From NCBI GenBank assembly GCA_031291845.1, contig JARLIH010000313.1, positions 1 to 37,195 on the forward strand: 37,195 bases of DNA, written 5' to 3'. Shown here piece by piece: positions 18,062-25,679 of the stretch. The translations under genes and the position numbers were made by a program. Source of the stretch: Isosphaeraceae bacterium (GTDB taxonomy: Bacteria; Planctomycetota; Planctomycetia; Isosphaerales; Isosphaeraceae). Each line of letters opens with the position of its first letter. Position 1 is the stretch's first letter. Below the pieces are notes generated by a model. That model was given only the letters and a program-made list of their open reading frames with translations. It ran no database searches and had not been told where the DNA came from.

Positions 18062-19900
18062 ATGAGCGCCATTCTCGGGATCTCGGCCTACTACCACGAC
18101 TCGGCCGCGGCGCTCGTGCTCGACGGCCGGATCGTCGCCGCTGCGCAGGAAGAGCGATTCACCCGCAAGAAACACGACCACGACTTCCCGCACAATGCCG
18201 TGGCCTACTGCCTCAAGGAGGCCGGGCTCTCGGCCGCCGACCTCGACTGGGTCGGGTTCTACGACAAACCCCTTCTCAAGTTCGAGCGCCTGCTCGAGAC
18301 CTACCTCGCCTACGCACCCGCCGGCCTGACTTCGTTCCGCATGGCCATGCCCCTGTGGCTGAGGACGAAGCTCTTCCTGCCGCGCGTGATGGCCAAGGAG
18401 CTGGGGGGCGTCTACTCCAAGCGGTTCGTCTTCACCGAGCACCACGAGTCGCATGCCGCCAGCGCGTTCTTCCCCTCTCCGTTCGAGGAGGCCGCGGTCC
18501 TGACGATCGACGGCGTCGGCGAGTGGGCCACGGTCAGCTTCGGAATGGGACGAGGGAACAAGCTCGAGCTGACCCATCAGCTTCGCTTTCCCCACTCGCT
18601 CGGCCTGCTCTACTCGGCCCTCACCTACTACACGGGCTTCAAGGTCAACAGCGGCGAATATAAGGTGATGGGCCTTGCCCCGTACGGCGAGCCGAAGTAC
18701 ACCGACCTGTTCTACGACCACCTGATCGACCTCAAGGACGACGGGTCGTTCCGGATGGACATGTCTTACTTCAACTATTGCCAAGGTCTGACGATGACCT
18801 CGGCCAAGTTCCACCGACTCTTCGGCGGCCCGCCGCGCAAGGCCGAGTCGCAGGTCACCCAGCGCGAGATGGACCTGGCCGCCTCGCTCCAGGCCGTGAC
18901 CGAGGAGATCATGCTCCGCATGGCGCGGCACGTTCATGCGGTGACCGGTTCCAGGAACCTGTGCCTGGCGGGCGGCGTTGCGCTGAACTGCGTCGCCAAT
19001 GGACGCATCTTGCGCGAGGGGCCGTTCGAGAAGCTCTGGATCCAGCCGGCCGCGGGCGACGCGGGGGGCGCCCTCGGGGTGGCCCTGTTCATCCACCACC
19101 AGCTTCTCGGCAATCCCCGGACCCCCTGCCCCACGGACAGCCAGTCGGGCTCGTTGATCGGGCCCGAGTTCTCCGACGACGCGATCGAGCGCTTCTTGCG
19201 CACGCAGGGGGCGGCCTACACGCGCTACGACTCCGACGCCGAGCTCTGCGAGGCGGTCGCGGCCGCGTTGGCCGACGAGAAAGTGATCGGCTGGTTCCAG
19301 GGGCGCATGGAGTTCGGTCCCCGGGCGCTCGGAGCGCGCAGCATCCTGGGGGACGCGCGGAGCCCCGAGATGCAGTCGGTGATGAACCTCAAGATCAAGT
19401 TCCGCGAGTCGTTCCGCCCGTTCGCGCCGTCGGTCTTGCGCGAGCACGTCGACGAGTACTTCGAGATGCGACCGGGCGAGGACAGCCCGTACATGCTGCT
19501 GGTGGCGCCGGTGCGCGAGGACAAGCGGCTGCCGGTCGACCCGCGCTCGGCGTCGCTCGAGGGGATCGAGAAGCTCAAGGTCCCGCGGAGCGTGATCCCG
19601 GCGGTGACGCACGTCGATTACTCGGCCCGCGTGCAGACGGTGGACGCTGCGCGGAACGCGCTGTACGACCAGCTCCTGCGCGCATTTCAGCGGCGGACCG
19701 GTTCGCCGGTGATCATCAATACGAGCTTCAACGTGCGCGGCGAGCCGATCGTGGGCTCGCCGGCGGACGCATACCGCTGCTTCCTCGCGACGAACATCGA
19801 CGTCCTGGCGCTCGGGCGCTGCGTGCTGGCGAAGGCGGAGCAACCCGCGATGAGCCGCGCGGAGGTCGAGAGGCACCTCGCGCAGTTCCAGCTCGATTGA
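18062..19900 (+). CDS. Carbamoyltransferase, NodU/CmcH/SxtI family
   Basis: The 612-residue protein is a full-length O-carbamoyltransferase, which uses carbamoyl phosphate and ATP to make carbamoyl-AMP and moves the carbamoyl group to a hydroxyl. The N-terminal Kae1-like domain starts ILGISAYYHDSAAALV (4-19) and has the metal-binding EHHESHAAS (126-134) and DGVGEW (150-155). SGEYKVMGLAPYG and LAGGVALNCVANG are further family blocks. The C-terminal domain has WFQGRMEFGPRALGARS and INTSFNVRGEPIV. The ATG at 18062 fits the family N-terminus; the frame is open 21 codons upstream. It is followed by SxtJ-family and DUF5989-type genes, a grouping seen in many bacteria. The acceptor is not known from sequence; an envelope sugar or small molecule is possible. 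Confidence 0.93.
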   Translation: MSAILGISAYYHDSAAALVLDGRIVAAAQEERFTRKKHDHDFPHNAVAYCLKEAGLSAADLDWVGFYDKPLLKFERLLETYLAYAPAGLTSFRMAMPLWLRTKLFLPRVMAKELGGVYSKRFVFTEHHESHAASAFFPSPFEEAAVLTIDGVGEWATVSFGMGRGNKLELTHQLRFPHSLGLLYSALTYYTGFKVNSGEYKVMGLAPYGEPKYTDLFYDHLIDLKDDGSFRMDMSYFNYCQGLTMTSAKFHRLFGGPPRKAESQVTQREMDLAASLQAVTEEIMLRMARHVHAVTGSRNLCLAGGVALNCVANGRILREGPFEKLWIQPAAGDAGGALGVALFIHHQLLGNPRTPCPTDSQSGSLIGPEFSDDAIERFLRTQGAAYTRYDSDAELCEAVAAALADEKVIGWFQGRMEFGPRALGARSILGDARSPEMQSVMNLKIKFRESFRPFAPSVLREHVDEYFEMRPGEDSPYMLLVAPVREDKRLPVDPRSASLEGIEKLKVPRSVIPAVTHVDYSARVQTVDAARNALYDQLLRAFQRRTGSPVIINTSFNVRGEPIVGSPADAYRCFLATNIDVLALGRCVLAKAEQPAMSRAEVERHLAQFQLD

Positions 19901-19937
19901 GGCGGGTTGACGGACCATTCAAAAGGAGCGGACGCCG

Positions 19938-20354
19938 ATGGCGCTGGTAGCGATCAACTGGAACCCGGACCGCAAGACGCTGGCCGAGTTCTCCGAGTTC
20001 GGGATGTTCTTCCTGGGGATGGTCGCGGCCCCGATGGCCTACTTCAAGGATCGCCCCACCGTGGCGGCGCTCTTCTGGGTTGCGGCGGTCGCGGGCCGGG
20101 TCGTCGGCGTGGCGAAGCCCGAGTGGCTCAAGCCGGTCTTCGTGGGCCTGATGGTCGCGACGTGGCCGATCGGCTGGGTCGTCTCGCACGTAGCGCTGGG
20201 TTTGTTGTTCTATGGCGTGATCACGCCGATTGGCCTGGTGATGCGGTTAATGGGCCGCGATCCGATGACGCGCCGGTTCGACCGTGCGGCGAAGAGTTAC
20301 TGGGAAACGTACAACCCTGACCGCGGGATGGACCGCTACCTGCGGCAGTTTTAG
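19938..20354 (+). CDS. SxtJ-family membrane protein
   Basis: This 138-residue protein has hydrophobic helices at about 20-37 (EFGMFFLGMVAAPMAYF), 44-58 and 67-102 (FVGLMVATWPIGWVVSHV, then LGLLFYGVITPIGLVMRLMG). It ends in a polar tail with RRFDRAAKSYWETYNP and DRYLRQF. This tail and helix pattern matches the SxtJ-type proteins found beside carbamoyltransferases. Its function is not established; membrane recruitment of the carbamoyltransferase is an inference. AAGGAG lies upstream of the ATG, and the gene is 37 bases after the carbamoyltransferase stop. Confidence 0.82.
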   Translation: MALVAINWNPDRKTLAEFSEFGMFFLGMVAAPMAYFKDRPTVAALFWVAAVAGRVVGVAKPEWLKPVFVGLMVATWPIGWVVSHVALGLLFYGVITPIGLVMRLMGRDPMTRRFDRAAKSYWETYNPDRGMDRYLRQF

Positions 20355-20361
20355 ATTCGTC

Positions 20362-20387
20362 GTAGAGTGCATTTCATGCACCCTACG
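20362..20387 (+). repeat. Dispersed palindromic repeat, copy D
   Basis: GTAGAGTGCAT-TTC-ATGCACCCTAC forms an 11-bp stem with one mismatch, directly after the SxtJ-family stop and 25 bases before the next ATG. It shares its core with copy C base for base. Confidence 0.83.
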
Positions 20388-20411
20388 AAATCAGAGAATC
20401 GAGGGTTATTT

Positions 20412-20615
20412 ATGAGTGATTTCCCGAAGAGCCCAACGAGCCTTGACGAGTTTGCCGGCACGCCCCAACCGAGCCTGGCGGTGGAGTTGATCGACTTTCT
20501 GAAGCACAACAAGAAGTGGTGGCTGCTGCCGATCCTGCTCATGCTCGGCCTGTTCGGCATCTTGATGGCCCTGGCGGCCACCGGTGCGGCACCCTTCATT
20601 TACACGATGTTCTGA
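20412..20615 (+). CDS. Small DUF5989-type single-pass membrane protein
   Basis: The protein has only 67 residues: a polar front (MSDFPKSPTSLDEFAG), an amphipathic stretch VELIDFLKHNKKWWLLP, and one transmembrane helix (about 38-58, LLPILLMLGLFGILMALAAT), ending PFIYTMF. The FLKHNKKWWLLPI block and size fit the short family regularly found next to carbamoyltransferase and SxtJ genes. It is probably an accessory subunit at the membrane; no biochemical role is known to me. The ATG at 20412 is favoured because the upstream extension only reads through the palindromic repeat. Confidence 0.78.
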   Translation: MSDFPKSPTSLDEFAGTPQPSLAVELIDFLKHNKKWWLLPILLMLGLFGILMALAATGAAPFIYTMF

Positions 20616-20639
20616 CTGGTTGTGAGTCGCGTCGAACAC

Positions 20640-20655
20640 GCCGTAGAGTGAATTG
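20640..20655 (+). repeat. Decayed half copy of the palindromic repeat
   Basis: GCCGTAGAGTGAATTG matches the first arm of copy D (GTCGTAGAGTGCATTT) with few changes but lacks the second arm. With copy D it brackets the DUF5989-type gene. Confidence 0.45.
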
Positions 20656-20705
20656 GTCGGACGAGCGGCGTGGTGGTCCCATATATCGGCTGGAGGATCT
20701 CCGTT

Positions 20706-21179
20706 ATGTCGACTGGCGGGGAGCCCGGCCACCTTCATCGGACGCCCGATGGCACGGCGATCGTTACTCGGAGGAGCGAGTACAGTTACTTCTTCTACGA
20801 CAAGCATCATGGGTGCGGATCGTCGGACGCTTCCCAATGGATCGGAGGATTGACCGATCCGGAAGAGTTCGCGATCTTCGATCGAGCCGACAACTTCGAA
20901 CTGTCCGACGAGCAAGGGAATCTCTATGGCCTCCGGCTCGGACCTGAAGGCGAAATTCTGGTCCTAGGGACGTGGGATCAACAAATCGCTGAGTTTCCGC
21001 GGTCGCGTTCCTCACAACCCTGGCACGGGTACCCGCTCTGGCCGTCACGCTCAGGGCCCGTCAATCGTCAGAAACAGGAGATTCGGCCCCCAAAGCACGT
21101 TTTCGTGCAGATGGAACACGTCGGACTGCTCACTGAGAGACAACGAAAGCGATTGCAGAAGGGCGAGCATCTACGATGA
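20706..21179 (+). CDS. Unknown 157-residue protein in a lower-GC block
   Basis: I do not recognise the family. The protein is soluble, with no signal peptide or membrane helix, rich in aromatic and charged residues. Visible blocks are EYSYFFYDKHHG near residue 26, FAIFDRADNFELSDEQGNLY near 57, GPEGEILVLGTWDQQIAEFP, and QPWHGYPLWP. The C-terminal basic tail has RPPKHVFVQMEHVGLLTERQ and RKRLQKGEH. The ATG at 20706 has GGAGG at 20692-20696, nine bases away. The stop overlaps the next start (ATGA), so the two proteins are probably made together. Base composition here is clearly less GC-rich than on either side, suggesting separate acquisition. Confidence 0.7.
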   Translation: MSTGGEPGHLHRTPDGTAIVTRRSEYSYFFYDKHHGCGSSDASQWIGGLTDPEEFAIFDRADNFELSDEQGNLYGLRLGPEGEILVLGTWDQQIAEFPRSRSSQPWHGYPLWPSRSGPVNRQKQEIRPPKHVFVQMEHVGLLTERQRKRLQKGEHLR

Positions 21180-22258
21180 GCATTGCATCGACGACGAAGG
21201 CTGATTTCAATGTTCCGTCCGACGTCATTCGCTTCCCGGGCTTCGAGGTTTCTTGGGCGGGTGAGTGCCCGTGGAATGAGGGTCTCTGTTTCGGCACGGA
21301 GAACGGCTACCTCGTGACCTTTGCACCGCAATCCCCTGCGATCGAGGCTCGTGCGCACCAACTGACGGAATCTGGAGAAGCTATCAACGGCATAGCTATC
21401 GCTGGCGATCTACTCTGCGCCAGCACACGCGCTGACGTGACTTTGCACCGCTTGGATCGTCGATCGGGGGAACTTTCTCCTGCTGGCGATTCGTACGAGG
21501 GCGGCGCGCACGGGGTTGCGTCGACCTCGGCCGGAGGCTTCATCGCGGCGCTAGGTGTCGGGGGGCTATTACTGCTGGATGCCGATCCCCACGGAAGGCG
21601 CTCTCATCGAGTCATAACGCCCAATTGTGGAATCCAAAACTTCTACAAGATTGCGTATTTAGGGAGCGCTGGCCTGGGAGACGTTTTTGCCTGCGCGCTA
21701 CGCAAGGGCGGTTTGCTCGGGATGACCGATCCGCTGGGGCCAGGCCGCGGCTCCGGTCGAATCAATGTATTTCCCGGCCTTGATGTGGTGTCCGTCTGCT
21801 CACTACGGTCGCCCGACTGGCCGCTCGCTGCGGCGGCAATTGGTATCGACCGTACCATTTTGCTTACCCGGGACGTTCTTGGTGATCCGACGCCCGAGAC
21901 GCTCGTCTTCGACGCTCTGGAAGGTACTGCATATTCGATCGTTAGTGCTAGTGGACATCTCATCGTACTGACCGACCGATCGTTGGTCGTCTTCCCCGAG
22001 CTTGCGAATCGGTTTCTGCAGGGTGAGCCGATCGATCGGGCAAAGACTATTTTGCGTTGGCCCGTTGATGCGGTCGATGTTTATCTTGCGTATGATCGGT
22101 GGCTGCTCGTCGAATTGCCCGATCGCGTCCGGCGTATTGCGCTCGATGCCCTATTGCCCCAGCCCGTCGCGGAGCCGGTCGCATTGGCTCCGCGAACGCT
22201 TCAGGCTACGCCGTGGGAGGTCTCGTCGTTCGAGTTTTCGCTCGCATCGCTGTCGTAG
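21176..22258 (+). CDS. Unknown beta-propeller-like protein coupled to the preceding gene
   Basis: The 360-residue protein has no signal peptide. Repeated beta-strand units of about 40-50 residues end in patterns such as GLCFGTENGYLVTF, GDLLCASTRADVTLHRLD, GFIAALGVGGLLLLDAD and GHLIVLTDRSLVVFPEL, which look like blades of a beta-propeller (WD40/PQQ-like), though no exact WD motif is kept. Such folds usually bind partners or ligands. It starts inside the stop of the 157-residue gene, so the pair is a two-gene unit. GC content in a sampled 60 bases (21181-21240) is about 57%, against 73% in a sample from xseA. It could be part of a ternary conflict system missing its other members; that is speculation. 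Confidence 0.68.
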   Translation: MSIASTTKADFNVPSDVIRFPGFEVSWAGECPWNEGLCFGTENGYLVTFAPQSPAIEARAHQLTESGEAINGIAIAGDLLCASTRADVTLHRLDRRSGELSPAGDSYEGGAHGVASTSAGGFIAALGVGGLLLLDADPHGRRSHRVITPNCGIQNFYKIAYLGSAGLGDVFACALRKGGLLGMTDPLGPGRGSGRINVFPGLDVVSVCSLRSPDWPLAAAAIGIDRTILLTRDVLGDPTPETLVFDALEGTAYSIVSASGHLIVLTDRSLVVFPELANRFLQGEPIDRAKTILRWPVDAVDVYLAYDRWLLVELPDRVRRIALDALLPQPVAEPVALAPRTLQATPWEVSSFEFSLASLS

Positions 22259-22308
22259 CGACCGTTTCCGACCTCAGCGCACGATCCCGACTGGCTGGAT
22301 CACATAGC

Positions 22309-23475
22309 ATGTCCGTCCTCTCGCTGTTCAACCTCGCCGACGGCCCCGAAGGGTCAGGGTTCTGCACGGTCTCGGAGCTGACCGCGCAGATCAAGGCGAC
22401 CTTGGAGACGGAGTTCGCCGAGGTTGCCCTGCGCGCTGAGATCTCGAACCTGTCGCGGCCGCGCTCGGGGCACGTCTACTTCGGGCTGAAGGACGACTCG
22501 GCCTCGATCCGCGCGGTGATGTGGAAGAACGACGCCCAGCGCGTCGTTTTCGACCTGGCCGACGGGCTGGCGGTCAAGGTCTGGGGGCGCGTGACGGTCT
22601 ACGCCCCTCGGGGGGATTACCAGATCCAGGTCCGCAAGATCGAGCCCGTGGGGATCGGTCCGCTCGAGCTCGCGTTCCGGCAGACCGTGGCCCGCCTCGC
22701 GGCGGAAGGGCTGTTCGAACCTGGGAGGAAGCGGCCCCTGCCCCGCTGGCCGCGGCGAATCGTCGTGGTCACGAGCCCGACCGGCGCGGCGGTGCGCGAC
22801 TTCCTGCACGTCGTCGGCCGGCGCTGGCGGGGGACCGAGATCCTCATCGTACCGGCGAAAGTTCAGGGCGTCGGCGCGGCTGAGGAGATCGCCGCCGGGC
22901 TCGCGCTCGCCAACCGCGTCGCCGGGGCCGATCTCGTCGTGCTGGCGCGCGGCGGAGGGAGCCTCGAGGACCTCTGGGCGTTCAACGAAGAAATCGTGGC
23001 GCGGGCCATTGTCGCCTCGCGGCTGCCGGTCATCTCGGCGATCGGGCACGAGGTGGACGTGACGATCGCCGACCTCGCCGCCGATCGGCGCGCGTTGACG
23101 CCGAGCGAGGCCGGAGAAATCTGCGTTCCCGACGCAGGCGAGCTGCGTGCGGCCGTGACGCGGTTGGGCGAGCGGCTGACCCGCGCGGGCCAGGGGCGGA
23201 TCGAACAGACGCGGCAGCGGCTGGACTGGCTCGGCGAGCGCCTGGACCGTGCGGCGCGGCAGGGGCTCGAAACCCGCCGGCACCGCCTTGCGCGGCTGGC
23301 GGCGGGCCTGGAAGCGCTCAGCCCGCTCGGTGTGCTCGCCCGCGGCTACACCGTGACGCTTCGCGACGACGGCACGACCCTCGTGCGCTCGGCCGGCGAC
23401 GTCCGGCCCGGTGACCTCATCCAGACCCGGCTCGCCGAGGGCCGGATCGTTAGCCGCGTGGAAGGAACGACGTGA
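22309..23475 (+). CDS. xseA: Exonuclease VII large subunit
   Basis: XseA is the catalytic subunit of exodeoxyribonuclease VII, which degrades single-stranded DNA to short oligonucleotides in the cytoplasm. The N-terminal OB-fold has VSELTAQIKATLETEF and ISNLSRPRSGHVYFGLKD. The catalytic domain has the family blocks VVTSPTGAAVRDFLHV, LARGGGSLEDLWAFNEE and SAIGHEVDVTIADLAAD. A long helical region with Arg/Leu heptads and ARGYTVTL ends the protein. At 388 residues it is slightly shorter than the E. coli form (about 456). The ATG at 22309 is used; the open frame upstream overlaps the propeller gene and is not conserved-looking. The stop overlaps the xseB start (TGATG). Confidence 0.93.
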   Translation: MSVLSLFNLADGPEGSGFCTVSELTAQIKATLETEFAEVALRAEISNLSRPRSGHVYFGLKDDSASIRAVMWKNDAQRVVFDLADGLAVKVWGRVTVYAPRGDYQIQVRKIEPVGIGPLELAFRQTVARLAAEGLFEPGRKRPLPRWPRRIVVVTSPTGAAVRDFLHVVGRRWRGTEILIVPAKVQGVGAAEEIAAGLALANRVAGADLVVLARGGGSLEDLWAFNEEIVARAIVASRLPVISAIGHEVDVTIADLAADRRALTPSEAGEICVPDAGELRAAVTRLGERLTRAGQGRIEQTRQRLDWLGERLDRAARQGLETRRHRLARLAAGLEALSPLGVLARGYTVTLRDDGTTLVRSAGDVRPGDLIQTRLAEGRIVSRVEGTT

Positions 23476-23819
23476 TGGCTGCCGGTGACGAGACGGAACC
23501 AGGCTTTGAAGACGCGCTGGGACATCTCGAACGGATCGTCGCCGCGCTCGAACGCGGCGACACCGAGCTCTCGGAGGCGCTGACCCAGTACGAACGAGGG
23601 GTCCGGCTGCTCGCGCGGTGTCACCACCTGCTCGACTCGGCCGAACAGACCGTGGCGATCTTGACGAACGTGGACGCGGCGGGCAATCCCCAGACCACGA
23701 CGTTCGACGCGACCGCAACCACCGAGCGCGAACGCCCCGCCGCCCCGTCTGCGCCGCGCGCACGGCGGTCCGCGGCTGCACGCACGAGCGACGATGAAGG
23801 AAACGATATCCCTTTCTGA
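23475..23819 (+). CDS. xseB: Exonuclease VII small subunit
   Basis: XseB is the small helical subunit that binds the XseA helical arm. FEDALGHLERIVAALERGDT, LSEALTQYERGVRLLARC and LLDSAEQTVAIL are the standard family helices (residues about 10-67). The following 45 residues are a Thr/Ala/Arg-rich tail ending DDEGNDIPF, longer than in most XseB proteins (about 80 residues in total). ATG 23475 overlaps the xseA stop; a GTG one codon upstream is also possible. Confidence 0.9.
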   Translation: MAAGDETEPGFEDALGHLERIVAALERGDTELSEALTQYERGVRLLARCHHLLDSAEQTVAILTNVDAAGNPQTTTFDATATTERERPAAPSAPRARRSAAARTSDDEGNDIPF

Positions 23820-23998
23820 CGCCCTGCCGGCGCTTCCCGTGAGGGCTTCCGGGGCCAATCCACACCCCTCGCGATCGGCCTGAAAGTTGCATTCCCCTTC
23901 TCCCGCCAGGGTCTTCCCGAACGGGCAGGGCGTGGGCGGTGCGCCGCAAGCCGGCGCGCCCCTGCCGCCCTGCCGTTGTTCTGTATGGAGGTAGGGAG

Positions 23999-25531
23999 AT
24001 GCAAGTAGCCAAGCCTTTGGCGGCAAGGATCGTCGTGAGGACGGCATGGTTCTTGGGCGTTTGGTCCCTGACGGGGAACGTGGCGCGGGGGCAGCTTCCC
24101 GGGCTGCCGTCCGTCGCGAAACCGGCCTGGAAGTCCGACGCCGCAGCGAAGCCCGCGGCTGCGCCGACGAAGGACAACCCCGAGGCGACCGTGGCCACGA
24201 CGTCCGGTCCCATCGACGTGGAAAAGCCCGTCGACGACGGCGCGGTCCAGGAAAACCTCACAGCGCTCTTGTCGCAGTTTCCCGGCGTGCGGTCCGTGAC
24301 GGTCACGGTCCAGAACGGCGTGGTGAAGCTCGAGGGCCAGGTTGAGGATGAGGACAAGCGAGACGAGGTCACGGAGTTCACCCGACGCGTTCAAGGCGTA
24401 CGTCTGGTTCTGAACCGGATGAAGACCGATGCCCAGGTTTTGAGCGCCCGCCAACTGGCGCTGAAAGTGCTGACGGATATCTGGAGCGAGATCGCGCGCA
24501 AGTGGCTCGTCGTGTTGGTCGCCGCCGCGTTCTTCGTGGTCTTCGCCCTGCTGGCGCGACTGTTCAACCGCTACTCCGAGACGGTGCTCGCGCCGTTCGT
24601 CAGCAACCCCCTGCTGCGGTCGGTTCTCGGGTCGTTCCTCGGCTCGCTGCTCGTGATTGCGGGGCTGCTGATCGCACTGTCGATTCTGAACCTGACGCAC
24701 GTCGTGTTGTCGATCGTGGGACTGGCGTCATTGGTTGGTCTGGCGATCGGGTTCGCCTTCCGCGACATTACCGAGAACTTCATTGCCTCCATCCTGCTCG
24801 GTGTGCGCAGGCCCTTCCGATTGGGCGACTATATCCAGGTGGCCGGACAGTCCGGGGTTGTCAAGACGTTGAACACGCGAGCGACCGTGCTCGTGACTCT
24901 CGAGGGGAACCACGTCCGGATCCCGAATTCGACGATCTACAAGGAGATCCTGGTCAACTCCTCCTCCTCGTCCAGCTCGCGCGGGACGTTCGACGTGGTG
25001 ATCCCCTACTCGGTCTCGACCGCCACGGCCGTGGAGGCGATGACCCAAGCCTTGCGCGATCAGGAGGGGATCCTACCCGACCCGCCCGCGCGGGCGCTTG
25101 TCGAAGCCTTTGAACAGAACGGCGTGCGGCTTCGCGGCTATTACTGGATGCCATCGCAGGGTGTGGATGGGTTCAAGCTCAACAGCGACGCGAAGCTGAA
25201 GGTGAAGGTCGCGCTCCAGCAGGCAGGAATTGCGCCTCCGCCGCTGGCGGCCACGGTCGCGATCGTGGGCAAGGTGCCGGTTGACGTGTCGGAGGTTAAT
25301 CAGCACAGTTGCGACAACGAGATCATCCGTCCGGGCGCGGTCATCTCGAACGAGCAGGCGGCGGCCAACCTGCGCCGCGACCGGCATGCGGCCGCCACCG
25401 CCAAGGTCGCACCCACGGACGGCCACGAGACGCCGATGGAGCACGTCCTGAGCGAGGCCGAGACGCACGTGAGCGACGAAGGCGAAAACTTGCTGGCCTC
25501 GCCGCAGCCCGCGGCCAACGGAGTGGGCTGA
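23999..25531 (+). CDS. BON-domain mechanosensitive channel, MscS family
   Basis: The 510-residue inner-membrane protein should open under membrane tension and release solutes. It has a cleavable or anchoring N-terminus (about 8-31), a BON domain at about 80-143 with VTVQNGVVKLEGQVEDEDKR (in the periplasm), and helices at about 169-187, 210-231 and 234-254. The last runs into the pore helix GLAIGFAFRDITENFIASIL. The MscS beta domain follows: RRPFRLGDYIQVAGQSGVVK and RIPNSTIYKEILVN. A poorly conserved hydrophilic tail of about 90 residues ends the protein. GGAGGTAGGGAG precedes the ATG at 23999. The 179-base gap before it holds only GC-rich palindromic sequence. Confidence 0.9.
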   Translation: MQVAKPLAARIVVRTAWFLGVWSLTGNVARGQLPGLPSVAKPAWKSDAAAKPAAAPTKDNPEATVATTSGPIDVEKPVDDGAVQENLTALLSQFPGVRSVTVTVQNGVVKLEGQVEDEDKRDEVTEFTRRVQGVRLVLNRMKTDAQVLSARQLALKVLTDIWSEIARKWLVVLVAAAFFVVFALLARLFNRYSETVLAPFVSNPLLRSVLGSFLGSLLVIAGLLIALSILNLTHVVLSIVGLASLVGLAIGFAFRDITENFIASILLGVRRPFRLGDYIQVAGQSGVVKTLNTRATVLVTLEGNHVRIPNSTIYKEILVNSSSSSSSRGTFDVVIPYSVSTATAVEAMTQALRDQEGILPDPPARALVEAFEQNGVRLRGYYWMPSQGVDGFKLNSDAKLKVKVALQQAGIAPPPLAATVAIVGKVPVDVSEVNQHSCDNEIIRPGAVISNEQAAANLRRDRHAAATAKVAPTDGHETPMEHVLSEAETHVSDEGENLLASPQPAANGVG

Positions 25532-25679
25532 GAAGGCGAGCGGAAGGGCATTCTTTCGCACGCCCTTCCGGGATGACCTGGACTCGTCCGCGGCCCGCCC
25601 TTATCGTGTCCTCGTTCGCGGACCGCCCGACGTGCGGCTTTGGTCCGTCGTTGGTGTAGCGTCCCGCGGAACGATCGTC

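Noticed and set aside
18035..19918. 627-codon open frame on the minus strand
   Set aside because: It is the antisense shadow of the carbamoyltransferase gene, kept open by high third-position GC; the translation is Arg/Gly/Val-rich and has no family blocks.
20362..20655. Copies of the palindromic repeat as a CRISPR array
   Set aside because: The copies are far apart, variable and sit in separate gaps; there are no regular spacers and no cas genes.
22354..24381. 675-codon open frame on the minus strand
   Set aside because: It runs antisense through xseA, xseB and the intergenic gap into the MscS gene; no protein features.
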